Below are positions 1 through 7,688 of a DNA stretch of 64,000 nucleotides, piece by piece. The notes beneath the pieces are model-generated. The model was given only the letters and a program-made list of their open reading frames with translations. It ran no database searches and was not told where the DNA came from. Made by a program: the position numbers and the translations under genes. This stretch comes from Chitinophaga fulva (GTDB lineage: Bacteria; Bacteroidota; Bacteroidia; Chitinophagales; Chitinophagaceae): contig NZ_JABBGC010000001.1 of assembly GCF_012927205.1 (NCBI RefSeq), forward strand, positions 2,728,810-2,792,809, read 5' to 3'. Every line of letters starts with the position of its first letter. Position 1 is the first letter of the stretch.

Positions 1-862
1 GTCCCAGCTCGTTACATACCAGTTTGGCGGCGTGCATGTTGAGCAGGTTGTGTTCCCCAAATACGGACAGATCGGCAAACCCTTCGTCGAAAAACACGCG
101 GGTAACACCGTCCCGGATCATGTGGATGGGGGTGGTGTAAGGCACCAGTCGCAGGTGACGGCCTTCGGCGGCCACGAGGCTGTTGAGCTCCGTATCTGAA
201 CTATTATAGATCAGCGCGCTGCCGGCCTCCATCTGCCGGATAAAAAGGGCAAACTGTTCTTTATAAATATCGTAAGTAGGAAATACGTTGATATGGTCCC
301 ACGCAATGCCGGTCAACACAGCGATCTGTGGGTGCAGGAAGAGGAATTTCGGTCTTTTCTCGATCACGGAGGCCGGGTATTCATCGGCTTCACATACGAT
401 CAGTGGTGCGTCGGTAACGTTCACAGACTGGTTAAAACCTTCCAGTTTGGCGCCTACGAGGTAATCGAACCGGCGTTGGTTGTATTGCAATGCATGCATG
501 ATCATGGCGGTGGTGGTGGTTTTACCATGACTACCGCCAACGGCTACCCGTGTTTTATTTTTACTTTCCTGGTAGATGTATTCCGGGAAGGAGTAGATGT
601 TGAGTTGCAGTTCACGGGCCCGGACCAGTTCGGGGTTGTCTTCCCGGGCGTGCATGCCGAGGATGACCGCGTCGATGCCGGGTGTAATACGGGCGGGGTC
701 CCAGCCGATATTGTCGGGTAAAATGCCTGCCTGGCGCAGGTTAGACAGTGCCGGTTCAAATATCTCGTCATCACTGCCGGTTACTTCATAACCTTTTTGT
801 TTGAGTGCAATGGCCAGCTGGTGCATCACACTTCCTCCTATTGCGATAAAATGTACCTTCAT
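1..862 (-). CDS. mpl: Mur ligase, Mpl-like (partial, C-terminus outside window)
   Basis: The reverse strand reads open from an ATG at 862 to the window edge, about 287 residues, so the C-terminal part is missing. The protein starts MKVHFIAIGGSVMHQLAIAL, the N-terminal nucleotide-binding fold of MurC/Mpl ligases, and carries the ATP-binding P-loop GGSHGKTTTTAM near residue 110, followed by a CEADEYPAS segment and an LTGIAWDHINVFPTY segment typical of the family. Mur ligases join amino acids or peptides to UDP-MurNAc in the cytoplasm. The GSD(D)EIFEP and EADEYPAS wording fits the Mpl branch (peptidoglycan recycling, UDP-MurNAc:tripeptide ligase) better than MurC; this assignment is from memory of the family. 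The sequence AGGAGG lies inside the reading frame just after the ATG and is not a ribosome site. Confidence 0.85.
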   Translation of the reverse strand, partial: MKVHFIAIGGSVMHQLAIALKQKGYEVTGSDDEIFEPALSNLRQAGILPDNIGWDPARITPGIDAVILGMHAREDNPELVRARELQLNIYSFPEYIYQESKNKTRVAVGGSHGKTTTTAMIMHALQYNQRRFDYLVGAKLEGFNQSVNVTDAPLIVCEADEYPASVIEKRPKFLFLHPQIAVLTGIAWDHINVFPTYDIYKEQFALFIRQMEAGSALIYNSSDTELNSLVAAEGRHLRLVPYTTPIHMIRDGVTRVFFDEGFADLSVFGEHNLLNMHAAKLVCNELG

Positions 863-898
863 AACTATTGGGTTATTTAGATATTTGGTTATTTAGTT

Positions 899-1033
899 AT
901 TTGATTTACGGATTTTGGAATTTTTTGATTTTGAGATTTGGGGGATAATCAACCAAACTGGTAAACAATTGTTTAGAAAATAGATCCTTTTTACATTCCA
1001 AAATCAAAAAATTCCAAAATCCGTAAATCAAAT
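899..1033. repeat. Perfect 35-bp inverted repeat with 65-bp spacer
   Basis: Positions 899-933 (starting ATTTGATTTACGG) and 999-1033 (ending CCGTAAATCAAAT) are exact reverse complements, 35 of 35 bases. They lie between the divergent Mur ligase and lipoprotein/ytxJ genes. Similarity continues weakly outward (GGTTATTTAGATATTTGG at 871-888 against the complement of 1048-1060). An mRNA or single strand here could form a very long AT-rich hairpin. There is no gene inside. Confidence 0.85.
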
Positions 1034-1071
1034 TTTGAAATTTTAAAATATCCAAATAAACAAATGTATTG

Positions 1072-1101
1072 TTGTTTTTTTTAATGCATTTTTTATATTT
1101 G
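1072..1101 (+). promoter_or_regulatory. Bacteroidota-type promoter for the lipoprotein/ytxJ pair
   Basis: TATATTTG at 1094-1101 matches the Bacteroidota -7 consensus TAnnTTTG, and TTG at 1072-1074 lies 19 bases upstream, as expected for the -33 element. It points at the lipoprotein start about 50-90 bases downstream. Confidence 0.6.
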
Positions 1102-1154
1102 CAAAATAACGTTACAAAAGACGATTAAAAAAGTTGTCGTTATCATAAATCCCT

Positions 1155-1337
1155 ATGAAATTTCGTTTACCAATTAAATTTTCTCCCATGAAATCGTATG
1201 TAAGAATTTTGGGCTGCGCCGGTATCGTTTGTATCTTTGCAGTTTTCTTAACGTCCTGCGCAAGCCGCCAGAAATTAGGATGTCCGATGAGAGGGATGGC
1301 TAAGGCCCCGGCAGCGACGCATAATAAAATGAGCTAA
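1155..1337 (+). CDS. Small lipoprotein upstream of ytxJ
   Basis: A 60-residue peptide with a lipoprotein signal: a hydrophobic stretch (ILGCAGIVCIFAVFLTSC) ends in the lipobox LTSC, leaving a mature chain of only about 26 residues beginning CASRQKLGCPMRGMAK. A second in-frame ATG at 1188 (MKSYVRILG) would give a more typical signal peptide and may be the real start. It is followed 5 bases later by ytxJ, so the two are probably co-transcribed. I recognise no function. The short mature part with a second Cys (GCP) is the only notable feature and could matter in a thiol-redox context, but that is inference. Confidence 0.65.
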   Translation: MKFRLPIKFSPMKSYVRILGCAGIVCIFAVFLTSCASRQKLGCPMRGMAKAPAATHNKMS

Positions 1338-1342
1338 TAACA

Positions 1343-1675
1343 ATGAATTGGAAAACGTTAACCAGTGAGGAACAGCTGCTGGAAATCAACGAGGCGTCAG
1401 CACAGCAGCCGATAGTTATATTTAAGCACAGCACGCGGTGTTCTATCAGCTCCATGGCGAAGTCCCGGCTGGAACGTGCGGCAGCTCCGGAAGGGTTAAC
1501 GTTTTATTACCTGGACCTTCTGGCAAACCGTGACCTGTCCGGTAGTATAGCGCATCAGTACAAGGTACCCCATGAGTCTCCCCAGGTCCTGCTCATCCGT
1601 AACGGCGCCTGTATCTATGATGAAAGCCATAACGGCATCAACATGGATGAGATTGCCGATCACCTGAACGGATAA
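1343..1675 (+). CDS. ytxJ: YtxJ-type bacilliredoxin (monothiol, thioredoxin fold)
   Basis: A 110-residue cytosolic protein matching the YtxJ (BrxC-like) family in length and layout. It opens with MNWKTLTSEEQL and has the active-site segment IFKHSTRCSISSMAK, in which the single Cys at about residue 33 replaces the CxxC of thioredoxins. A cis-Pro-like segment (VPHESPQVLLI) lies near residue 75. Family members remove bacillithiol from mixed disulfides on proteins. Bacteroidota such as Chitinophaga are expected to make bacillithiol, but no biosynthesis gene lies in this window. It is preceded by the small lipoprotein gene and followed after 34 bases by ubiX. Confidence 0.85.
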   Translation: MNWKTLTSEEQLLEINEASAQQPIVIFKHSTRCSISSMAKSRLERAAAPEGLTFYYLDLLANRDLSGSIAHQYKVPHESPQVLLIRNGACIYDESHNGINMDEIADHLNG

Positions 1676-1680
1676 TGAAC

Positions 1681-1708
1681 TAGCTTTGTGCTATATATCG
1701 TATAGCAC
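1681..1708 (+). promoter_or_regulatory. Possible -7 element and 8-bp hairpin before ubiX
   Basis: TAGCTTTG at 1681-1688 fits TAnnTTTG, and GTGCTATA (1688-1695) pairs exactly with TATAGCAC (1701-1708) around a 5-base loop. The hairpin ends one base before the ubiX ATG, so it could mask the start codon or act as an operator. No good -33 element was found. Confidence 0.35.
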
Positions 1709-1709
1709 C

Positions 1710-2279
1710 ATGAAACATCGTATAGTAGTAGCAGTTACCGGCGCCAGCGGGTCTATCTACGCCAGGCAGTTGCTGAATAAGCTGCATGCCGCGGCCGACC
1801 AGCTGGATGAAGTAGCCGTTGTCATGACCGAGAATGCCAAAACCGTTTGGCAGACAGAACTGAAGAATGAAGATTACCGTCAGCTGCCCTTCCGTTTTTA
1901 TACGCAGCAGGACTTCAACGCTCCTTTTGCTTCCGGCTCCGGAAGATTTAATACCATGATCATCTGCCCCTGTTCCATGGGCACACTGGGACGTATCGCC
2001 ACCGGCATCTCCAACGACCTGATCACCCGGGCGGCCGATGTGGTACTGAAAGAAAGACGTAAACTGATCTGCGTGGTCAGGGAAACGCCCTATAACCTGA
2101 TGCATATCCGTAATATGGAGACGGTCGTACTCGCCGGCGGTATTATCTGCCCTGCCACCCCATCGTATTACAGCGTGCCTGCCACCATCGAAGATGTAGC
2201 CGCTACAGTGGTAGACCGCATCATCGACCTGGCCGGCGTGGAGCAGCAAACCTTCCGCTGGGGCAGTGACAATAAATAA
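1710..2279 (+). CDS. ubiX: UbiX-family flavin prenyltransferase
   Basis: A 189-residue flavoprotein of the UbiX/Pad1 family. The ATG at 1710 is chosen because the family begins at the MKHRIVVAVTGASGSIYAR segment; a TTG upstream would add residues with no counterpart. Recognisable parts are the N-terminal FMN-binding GASGSIYA, the central PCSMGTLGRIATGISND segment, and the C-terminal VRETPYNLMHIRNM and CPATPSYY segments that hold FMN and the prenyl phosphate. The enzyme makes prenylated FMN, the cofactor of UbiD-type decarboxylases. No ubiD partner is present in the window. The length is normal for the family. Confidence 0.9.
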   Translation: MKHRIVVAVTGASGSIYARQLLNKLHAAADQLDEVAVVMTENAKTVWQTELKNEDYRQLPFRFYTQQDFNAPFASGSGRFNTMIICPCSMGTLGRIATGISNDLITRAADVVLKERRKLICVVRETPYNLMHIRNMETVVLAGGIICPATPSYYSVPATIEDVAATVVDRIIDLAGVEQQTFRWGSDNK

Positions 2280-2330
2280 TACATCGGATTAATTATCTTC
2301 GTCGTTCATCAATTTACTTTCATCAACATC

Positions 2331-2747
2331 ATGAAGATAGCCATCATCAACGGGCCTAATCTCAACCTGCTGGGCAAGCGGGAACCAGGTATCTACGGCA
2401 GCGAGTCTTTCGAGGATTATTTCCAGCAGCTGCAAAAAGCTTTTCCGGCAGTGGAATTCAGCTATTTTCAGCACAATGTGGAAGGAGAGATCATCAATTA
2501 TCTCCACCAGACCGGCTTTTCCTATGATGGTATCCTGCTTAACGCCGGCGGATATACGCATACATCAGTAGCCATCCGCGATGCCATCGCCGCCATCAAA
2601 ACACCAGTGATCGAGATCCATATCAGCAATGTATACGCCCGGGAAGAATTCCGGCATACCTCCCTCATCGCACCTAAATGCGTAGGCTCCATCTGCGGCC
2701 TGGGCATGAAAGGATACCGCCTGGGGGTGGAATATTTTGTGGCATAA
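2331..2747 (+). CDS. aroQ: 3-dehydroquinate dehydratase, type II
   Basis: A 138-residue enzyme of the shikimate pathway that converts 3-dehydroquinate to 3-dehydroshikimate. The family signature is clear: NGPNLNLLGKREPGIYG at residues 7-23 with the catalytic Tyr22, NAGGYTHTSVAIRDA with substrate-binding Asn and His, EIHISNVYAREEF with the catalytic His, and the following Arg. Type II enzymes form dodecamers in the cytosol. Length and motifs are complete. It sits alone behind ubiX with a 51-base gap and is followed by a repeat and a terminator. Confidence 0.95.
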   Translation: MKIAIINGPNLNLLGKREPGIYGSESFEDYFQQLQKAFPAVEFSYFQHNVEGEIINYLHQTGFSYDGILLNAGGYTHTSVAIRDAIAAIKTPVIEIHISNVYAREEFRHTSLIAPKCVGSICGLGMKGYRLGVEYFVA

Positions 2748-2752
2748 TATGA

Positions 2753-3119
2753 TTCCCAGGGCTAAAGCCCTGGGCTAAGATGTTGTTCAATTTCTTTAGA
2801 ATGAAGGATCCTTTCATGAAGGATCCTTTTTTGTGGCAAGCACTCCGGAAAAAAGTTGTATATGTCGCTGAAAATTAGTTTCTTGCAACCACTCAGAAAA
2901 TAACTATATAACCAAATATCTAAATAACCAAATAACCAATTGAACTAAGATGTTTATCACAAGTAAATAAAGGGTTCTTCAACGGAAAGATAATTGACTA
3001 ACATCCTGGCCCAGGGCTTCTGCCTCGGGAATACCTAAGATGATCATCAAGCGTAAATAAAGAAACCCGTATTGAAAGGAATTGAACAACATCTTAACCC
3101 AGGGCTTTAGCCCTGGGAA
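2753..3119. repeat. Intergenic element bounded by 40-bp inverted repeats
   Basis: Positions 2753-2792 and 3080-3119 are inverted copies of the same 40-base sequence with one mismatch. Each arm itself contains the palindrome CCCAGGGCTAAAGCCCTGGG or its complement, followed by TAAGATGTTGTTCAATT. The roughly 290 bases between hold a terminator, degenerate copies of the same words (CCCAGGGCTTCTGCCTCGGG near 3011, and AAGATG..ATCA..GTAAATAAAG twice) and no gene. The layout resembles a REP-type or miniature inverted-repeat element. No transposase is present. Confidence 0.7.
2804..2832 (+). terminator. Rho-independent terminator after aroQ
   Basis: AAGGATCC (2804-2811) pairs with GGATCCTT (2821-2828) around a 9-base loop, followed by a run of T. 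It lies inside the inverted-repeat element downstream of aroQ. Confidence 0.65.
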
Positions 3120-3150
3120 CCTCCATAACCTCTATCGCAAAACCATTGCT

Positions 3151-3918
3151 ATGAAAAACACCTTGTTGAGCGGCAAACTGCTCGTTTGCTTTTGCTTCGC
3201 TGCCCTTTTATTTTCGGCCTGTAGTAAGAAGGATGATCCGGCGCCTCCTGTTCCGGTGTATAATATGGACACCCTGTACGCCCGTGCCGTAGCTGACGCC
3301 ACGGTGGCCGACAGCAGCGAAATTTCCAATGCCTTGTGGCCGATCACACCAACGAATACCGACCTGCAATGGAAAACCATTAATGGCCAAAACTATGTGC
3401 TGATGGCCACTTTCATGAGATTTCCATCCAGTTACCCGGAAAAGGATTCCATCACCAATACCTGGGGGGAAGCCTGGCTGTTTATCCCCAAACAGATGAA
3501 AACCCGTATCGGACAGGACTTTAAACCGGGATCTGATACGATTCTGCGTGTTTGTCAACTGCTTGGCTTACCGCCGGTAAATGCCAAAAGCAACACCCAT
3601 ATCGCTGAGGTGTGGGTGAAGGCAGAACGGTTGTACCGCCCGGCAGGCAATCCGGCCATCAATACCACCACTACCGGTTATACACTGGTCAGCGGTGTAT
3701 CTGCGGATTATACCACCTGGTTTAACAACTACATCATTTTTGCCTATTACCGCCCGTTGATCACGGCTACGGATTATCATTATCCGTGGACACGTATGGG
3801 GTATACTTACGATTGGGCGCCGGGAGCCAGCAAAGTGGGATTGAGCGAGTATGTGGAGCTGCCTTCTTCAGGCATGTGGGTGGAAAAAGTACGCAGGGCT
3901 GCGGATTACTTCCGTTGA
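3151..3918 (+). CDS. Lipoprotein of unknown function
   Basis: A 255-residue predicted lipoprotein. The ATG at 3151 is preferred because it starts a clean signal peptide (MKNTLLSGKLLVCFCFAALL) ending in the lipobox LFSAC; the longer frame runs into the repeat element upstream. The mature chain begins CSKKDDPAPPVPVYN, a typical flexible linker of Bacteroidota surface lipoproteins. The remainder has many aromatic residues and a segment that reads like an extracellular beta-rich domain (WGEAWLFIPKQMK, WTRMGYTYDWAPG). I do not recognise the family. It is monocistronic, between the repeat element and a strong bidirectional terminator. Confidence 0.8.
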   Translation: MKNTLLSGKLLVCFCFAALLFSACSKKDDPAPPVPVYNMDTLYARAVADATVADSSEISNALWPITPTNTDLQWKTINGQNYVLMATFMRFPSSYPEKDSITNTWGEAWLFIPKQMKTRIGQDFKPGSDTILRVCQLLGLPPVNAKSNTHIAEVWVKAERLYRPAGNPAINTTTTGYTLVSGVSADYTTWFNNYIIFAYYRPLITATDYHYPWTRMGYTYDWAPGASKVGLSEYVELPSSGMWVEKVRRAADYFR

Positions 3919-3940
3919 TCGAAAACTTCTAAAAATTAAT

Positions 3941-3970
3941 AGCCCCGGGTTGATGGCCCGGGGCTTTGTT
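3941..3970. terminator. Bidirectional terminator between convergent genes
   Basis: AGCCCCGGG (3941-3949) pairs exactly with CCCGGGGCT (3957-3965), with T-rich sequence on the right and A-rich sequence on the left, so it can stop transcription from both the lipoprotein gene and the convergent M42 peptidase gene. Confidence 0.8.
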
Positions 3971-3971
3971 T

Positions 3972-5072
3972 TTACAGGTATTTAAAGTTCGTTTTCGGCG
4001 TGATCTGCAGTAATGTCTGGTAGATCAGCTGAATGGTATTTTCGACGTCGTCACGTTTTACCATTTCCACGGTGGTATGCATATAACGCAGCGGTAAGCT
4101 GATCAGCGCCGACGGCGTACCATCATTGGAATAAGCAAAAGCGTCGGTATCTGTACCGGTGGCGCGGCTTACGGCGTGCAGCTGGTACGGGATATCGTTC
4201 TTTTTAGCGGTCTTGATGATCAGATCGCGAAGGATATTGTGCACGGCAGGACCGTAGGTAATGCTGGGGCCACCACCACATTTGATTTCCCCTTCGATGT
4301 TTTTGTTGATCATCGGGGTAGTGGTGTCGTGGGTAACGTCAGTAATGATGGCGACATCCGGTTTAATACGTTTGGCGATCATTTCAGCACCGCGAAGGCC
4401 TACTTCTTCCTGTACGGCATTCACGATATAGAGACCGAAAGGCAGTTCCTGCTTTTTCTCTTTCAGCAGGCGGGCTACTTCCGCGATCATGAAACCGCCG
4501 ATACGGTTATCGATAGCGCGGCAGATGAAATAGTCATAGTTCAGTTCATCAAAACCATCATTAAAAGTACAAACGCAACCTACATGGATGCCCAGGTCTT
4601 CCACTTCTTTGCGGGAACGTGCACCACAATCCAGGAAGATGTTCTCCACTTTGGGTTGTGGCTCTTTACCGTCGCCGCTGCGCAGGCGAGTGTGAATGGC
4701 TGGCCAGCCGAATACGGCCTTTACAATGCCTTTTTCTGTATGGATGTTCACTCTCATGGACGGCGCAATCTGTTGGTCGGAGCCACCATTGCGGATCACG
4801 TAGATCAATCCTTCCGGAGAGATATAATTGACAAACCAGGAAATTTCATCTGCGTGGGCTTCAATCACCACCTTAAAAGGGGCTTTGGGATTGATGATAC
4901 CTACTACAGAGCCATAGGCATCTACCTGGTGTTCATCAATATATGGTGTCAGATATTTGAGCCACAGCTTTTGTCCTTCTTTCTCAAAACCGGTGGGAGA
5001 GGGATTATTCAGATAGTCTTTAAGGAATGCCAGTGATTCCTTCGTGAGTATGGATTTCTGTTTTTTGGACAT
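3972..5072 (-). CDS. M42 family metallopeptidase (glutamyl/deblocking aminopeptidase-like)
   Basis: A 366-residue cytosolic aminopeptidase of family M42 (FrvX/YsdC/TET type). The zinc-binding pattern is visible: HADE at residues 73-76, the bridging Asp188 in CRAIDNRIGG, and the catalytic pair Glu222-Glu223 in NAVQEEVGLRGA, followed by an ITDVTHDT segment. These enzymes remove N-terminal residues from peptides and usually form large dodecameric shells. The length is normal. It stands alone, convergent with the upstream lipoprotein and with its own promoter at 5098-5127. The exact substrate preference cannot be read from the sequence. Confidence 0.9.
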   Translation of the reverse strand: MSKKQKSILTKESLAFLKDYLNNPSPTGFEKEGQKLWLKYLTPYIDEHQVDAYGSVVGIINPKAPFKVVIEAHADEISWFVNYISPEGLIYVIRNGGSDQQIAPSMRVNIHTEKGIVKAVFGWPAIHTRLRSGDGKEPQPKVENIFLDCGARSRKEVEDLGIHVGCVCTFNDGFDELNYDYFICRAIDNRIGGFMIAEVARLLKEKKQELPFGLYIVNAVQEEVGLRGAEMIAKRIKPDVAIITDVTHDTTTPMINKNIEGEIKCGGGPSITYGPAVHNILRDLIIKTAKKNDIPYQLHAVSRATGTDTDAFAYSNDGTPSALISLPLRYMHTTVEMVKRDDVENTIQLIYQTLLQITPKTNFKYL

Positions 5073-5097
5073 AATAGTATAGCTTTTTGAGATCGGA

Positions 5098-5127
5098 CAA
5101 ATGTAGCAAATTACCCATTATGACAAA
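5098..5127 (-). promoter_or_regulatory. Promoter for the M42 peptidase gene
   Basis: On the reverse strand TACATTTG (5105-5098) fits the -7 consensus, and TTTG (5127-5124) lies 18 bases upstream. The gene starts 26 bases downstream. Confidence 0.55.
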
Positions 5128-5134
5128 GGCTTCT

Positions 5135-5983
5135 TTACGGGAGCAGGCTGACCAGCATCAGGTGGAGGAGTGCCGACAGTGCCATGAGTCCATCCAGTCC
5201 AAAGTAGAAGAGGTAATCGGACGGATTATGGTGTGCTTTCCTTGTCAGCAGGCCGGTAATAACAACCGGCGCCAGCAGGGTGCATATCACCGGAATGGTG
5301 GTATAGTGGCCCAGCATGATAGCGCTCAGAGCGGAGAACAGCAGGGTGATATAATAAAGCCTGTTGAGGCTCTTGTAATCGAGATAGGTGATCAGGCTGC
5401 GGATACCCTCTTTTTTGTCAGACTCTATATCACGGAAATCAAACAGGATGCAGATGGCATAGATCAGCAGGAAGCGGTGCAGCGTAAACAGCACCAGCGG
5501 CCAGGAGAGGCCCTGATCGGCCACAAACGCGGGCAGCAATGTGGTGACGTAAGTCCACACGGCGGTAAGGAACAATGTTTTGCCGATGGCTATCCGGCGC
5601 AGCCAGGTGAATGGCTTATAAGGCACTTTTGGAGCAGAGTAGAGAAAGGTGAGGATAGCGCCGCCGCTAAGTACCAGCCAGTGGCTGCGCAACGGCCAGA
5701 AATAGAACGCTGCGCCGGCCAGCCCTACGCCACAGAGTATCAGCATGAGATCGCGGTAACGGTCTACCCACTGTAGTCTTTCTGAAGAAGAATAGGAGCC
5801 GGGTGTCAGGTACCAGTGAAAGTTATAGCTGCAAATAGTAGAGAAGAAGACGAACAGGTAAAAGGTCGGTTGCGGGTATTGCAGCCCCAGTAGCTGATTG
5901 GTTTGCCATATCATCAGCAGGGCGCACAAGGCAATGTATACCGATGTAAAGAGGATGAAATTAAAAATGGACCTGAACATCAA
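5135..5983 (-). CDS. UbiA-like integral membrane protein with degenerate first Asp motif
   Basis: A 282-residue protein with about eight hydrophobic segments. It resembles the UbiA prenyltransferase superfamily: the second Asp-rich motif is well kept (LFDFRDIESDKKEGIRSL around residues 177-195), as is the middle FLYSAPK segment followed by a conserved Lys (IAIGKTLFLTAVW). The first motif, normally NDxxDxxxD near the end of TM2, is replaced by CSYNFHWYLTPG and holds no acidic residue. UbiA enzymes need both motifs to bind Mg-diphosphate, so this protein may have lost or changed activity. Such UbiA-like genes occur in many Bacteroidota genomes as 'hypothetical'. It lies alone between two reverse-strand genes. 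Confidence 0.65.
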   Translation of the reverse strand: MMFRSIFNFILFTSVYIALCALLMIWQTNQLLGLQYPQPTFYLFVFFSTICSYNFHWYLTPGSYSSSERLQWVDRYRDLMLILCGVGLAGAAFYFWPLRSHWLVLSGGAILTFLYSAPKVPYKPFTWLRRIAIGKTLFLTAVWTYVTTLLPAFVADQGLSWPLVLFTLHRFLLIYAICILFDFRDIESDKKEGIRSLITYLDYKSLNRLYYITLLFSALSAIMLGHYTTIPVICTLLAPVVITGLLTRKAHHNPSDYLFYFGLDGLMALSALLHLMLVSLLP

Positions 5984-6060
5984 TTACGAATTACGGATGA
6001 CGAATTACGAATTGGGATTACGATTACGCTCCAATCCGTAATTCGTCATTCGTAATTGAC
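5980..6060. repeat. Imperfect palindromic intergenic repeat
   Basis: The words CAATTACGAATTACGGATGACG (left) and CCGTAATTCGTCATTCGTAATTG (right) form an imperfect inverted repeat that fills the 76 bases between two reverse-strand genes. The unit ATTACGAATT occurs repeatedly in both orientations. It is probably a strain-specific intergenic repeat. Confidence 0.65.
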
Positions 6061-7598
6061 TACAAAGGTATGTTACCGTGTTTTTTTCTCGGCATGTTCA
6101 CCACTTTATTTTCCAGCATTTTGAAGCCCTTGATGAGTTTGGCGCGGGCCTGTTCAGGCATGATGACTTCGTCAATATATCCTTTTTCAGCTGCCAGGTA
6201 AGGGTTGGCAAATCGTTCGATATAGTCGGCCACCAGCTCGTTGGTACGCACTTCAGGGTCCGGCGCGGTATCAATTTCTTTTTTGTAGATGATTTCCACA
6301 GCCCCCTTAGCCCCCATCACGGCTATTTCAGCCTGAGGGAAAGCATAGTTGAGGTCGGCGCCGATATGTTTGGAGTTCATCACACAATAAGCGCCGCCGT
6401 ATGCTTTGCGGGTGGTAACGGTGATTTTGGGCACAGTGGCTTCACAGAGCGCGTACAGCAGTTTCGCGCCGTTGGTGATGATACCGTTCCATTCCTGGTC
6501 GGTACCGGGGAGGAAGCCAGGCACATCTACCAATACCAGCAGTGGTACGTTGAAGGCGTCGCAGAAACGGGTGAAGCGGGCGCCTTTAACGGAAGCGTGG
6601 ATATCGAGTACGCCGGCCAGTACAGCAGGCTGGTTGGCCACAATACCGATGCTTCTGCCGCCGATGCGGGCAAAACCAACGATGATGTTGTCTGCAAAGT
6701 CCTTGTGTACTTCAAAGAAGCTGTCGGCATCTGTCAGATGAGCGATCACTTCTTTCATATCGTAAGGCTGGTTGGGACTGGCGGGGATAAGCGTGTTCAG
6801 GGCTTCCCGCAGCTCGTTGCCTGGTTCGTACGGATATACGGGCGCTGTTTCCTCGCAGTTCTGCGGGATATAACTCAGCAATGTTTTGATATGCTGGATA
6901 CATTCCACCTCATTGGCGCAGGCGAAATGGGTAACGCCGCTTTTGGTGGCGTGGGTTTGGGCGCCGCCCAGTTCCTCGGAGGTCACTTCTTCATGGGTCA
7001 CCGTTTTTACCACGTTAGGGCCGGTCACGAACATGTAGGAAGTGTTTTCCACCATCATAATAAAATCGGTGATGGCAGGGGAGTATACCGCTCCACCGGC
7101 GCAGGGGCCCATGATAGCGGATATCTGAGGAATAACGCCGGAGGCGCGGGTATTGCGATAGAAGATATCGGCATAGCCGCCGAGGCTTACCACTCCTTCC
7201 TGTATACGGGCGCCGCCACTGTCGTTCAGGCCCACTACCGGGGCACCGTTCTGCATGGCGAGGTCCATGATCTTGCATATTTTGCGGGCATGTGGTTCAG
7301 AAAGACTGCCGCCATATACCGTGAAATCCTGTGAAAAGACATAAGTCAGCCTGCCATTGATCGTACCATATCCGGTAACAACGCCGTCGCCGGGAAACTG
7401 CTCCTGGTCGGCGGTGATGCCGCGGTTACGGTTATGTACCAACATGTCCAGCTCTTCAAAAGAACCTTCGTCCATCAGCAGCTGAAGCCTTTCGCGGGCG
7501 GTCAGCTTACCTTTTTTATGCTGGGAAGCGATCCTTACTTCTCCACCACCTAACATGGCCTCTTTAATCTTCGACTGTAATTCCTCGATCTTGTTCAT
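6060..7598 (-). CDS. pccB: Acyl-CoA carboxylase, carboxyltransferase (beta) subunit
   Basis: A 512-residue carboxyltransferase of the propionyl-CoA/methylmalonyl-CoA family, a normal length. N-terminal crotonase-like half: [20 protein letters not shown], then [17 protein letters not shown] and the oxyanion-hole segment [13 protein letters not shown]-terminal half: [18 protein letters not shown] and [17 protein letters not shown], a second Gly-Gly oxyanion hole. It transfers carboxylate from carboxybiotin to propionyl-CoA (methylmalonyl-CoA pathway) or a related acyl-CoA. No biotin carboxylase or biotin carrier gene lies next to it, so the partner subunit must be elsewhere. The acyl-CoA specificity is inferred from family resemblance only. 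Confidence 0.9.
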   Translation of the reverse strand: MNKIEELQSKIKEAMLGGGEVRIASQHKKGKLTARERLQLLMDEGSFEELDMLVHNRNRGITADQEQFPGDGVVTGYGTINGRLTYVFSQDFTVYGGSLSEPHARKICKIMDLAMQNGAPVVGLNDSGGARIQEGVVSLGGYADIFYRNTRASGVIPQISAIMGPCAGGAVYSPAITDFIMMVENTSYMFVTGPNVVKTVTHEEVTSEELGGAQTHATKSGVTHFACANEVECIQHIKTLLSYIPQNCEETAPVYPYEPGNELREALNTLIPASPNQPYDMKEVIAHLTDADSFFEVHKDFADNIIVGFARIGGRSIGIVANQPAVLAGVLDIHASVKGARFTRFCDAFNVPLLVLVDVPGFLPGTDQEWNGIITNGAKLLYALCEATVPKITVTTRKAYGGAYCVMNSKHIGADLNYAFPQAEIAVMGAKGAVEIIYKKEIDTAPDPEVRTNELVADYIERFANPYLAAEKGYIDEVIMPEQARAKLIKGFKMLENKVVNMPRKKHGNIPL

Positions 7599-7630
7599 AT
7601 GCGGAAAATGAGTGATAAATCTGTTCCAAA

Positions 7631-7657
7631 AAATAAAGGATTCCTTTTAAGGAATCC
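7631..7657 (-). terminator. Rho-independent terminator of the 7689-8138 gene
   Basis: GGATTCCTT (7638-7646) pairs with AAGGAATCC (7649-7657). On the reverse strand the stem is followed by TTTATTTTTTGG, so it terminates the small lipoprotein gene just before the pccB start. Confidence 0.75.
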
Positions 7658-7688
7658 CTGCGGTTGTAAATGTAATGTTTTTGAAAGA

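Noticed and set aside
293-721. Forward open frame of 142 codons
   Set aside because: It lies wholly opposite the Mur ligase gene, whose reverse-strand reading carries the GKTTT motif; the forward frame has no family features.
2757-3119. Repeated CCCAGGGCTAAAGCCCTGGG palindromes as a CRISPR-like array
   Set aside because: Only two full copies in inverted orientation, no regular spacers and no cas genes.
4176-5036. Forward open frame of 286 codons
   Set aside because: Antisense of the M42 peptidase gene, which carries all metal-binding motifs.
6078-7334. Long forward open frame of 418 codons
   Set aside because: It is the antisense shadow of pccB; codon bias of the GC-rich sense gene keeps the opposite frame open. 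The His/Phe-rich translation fits no family.
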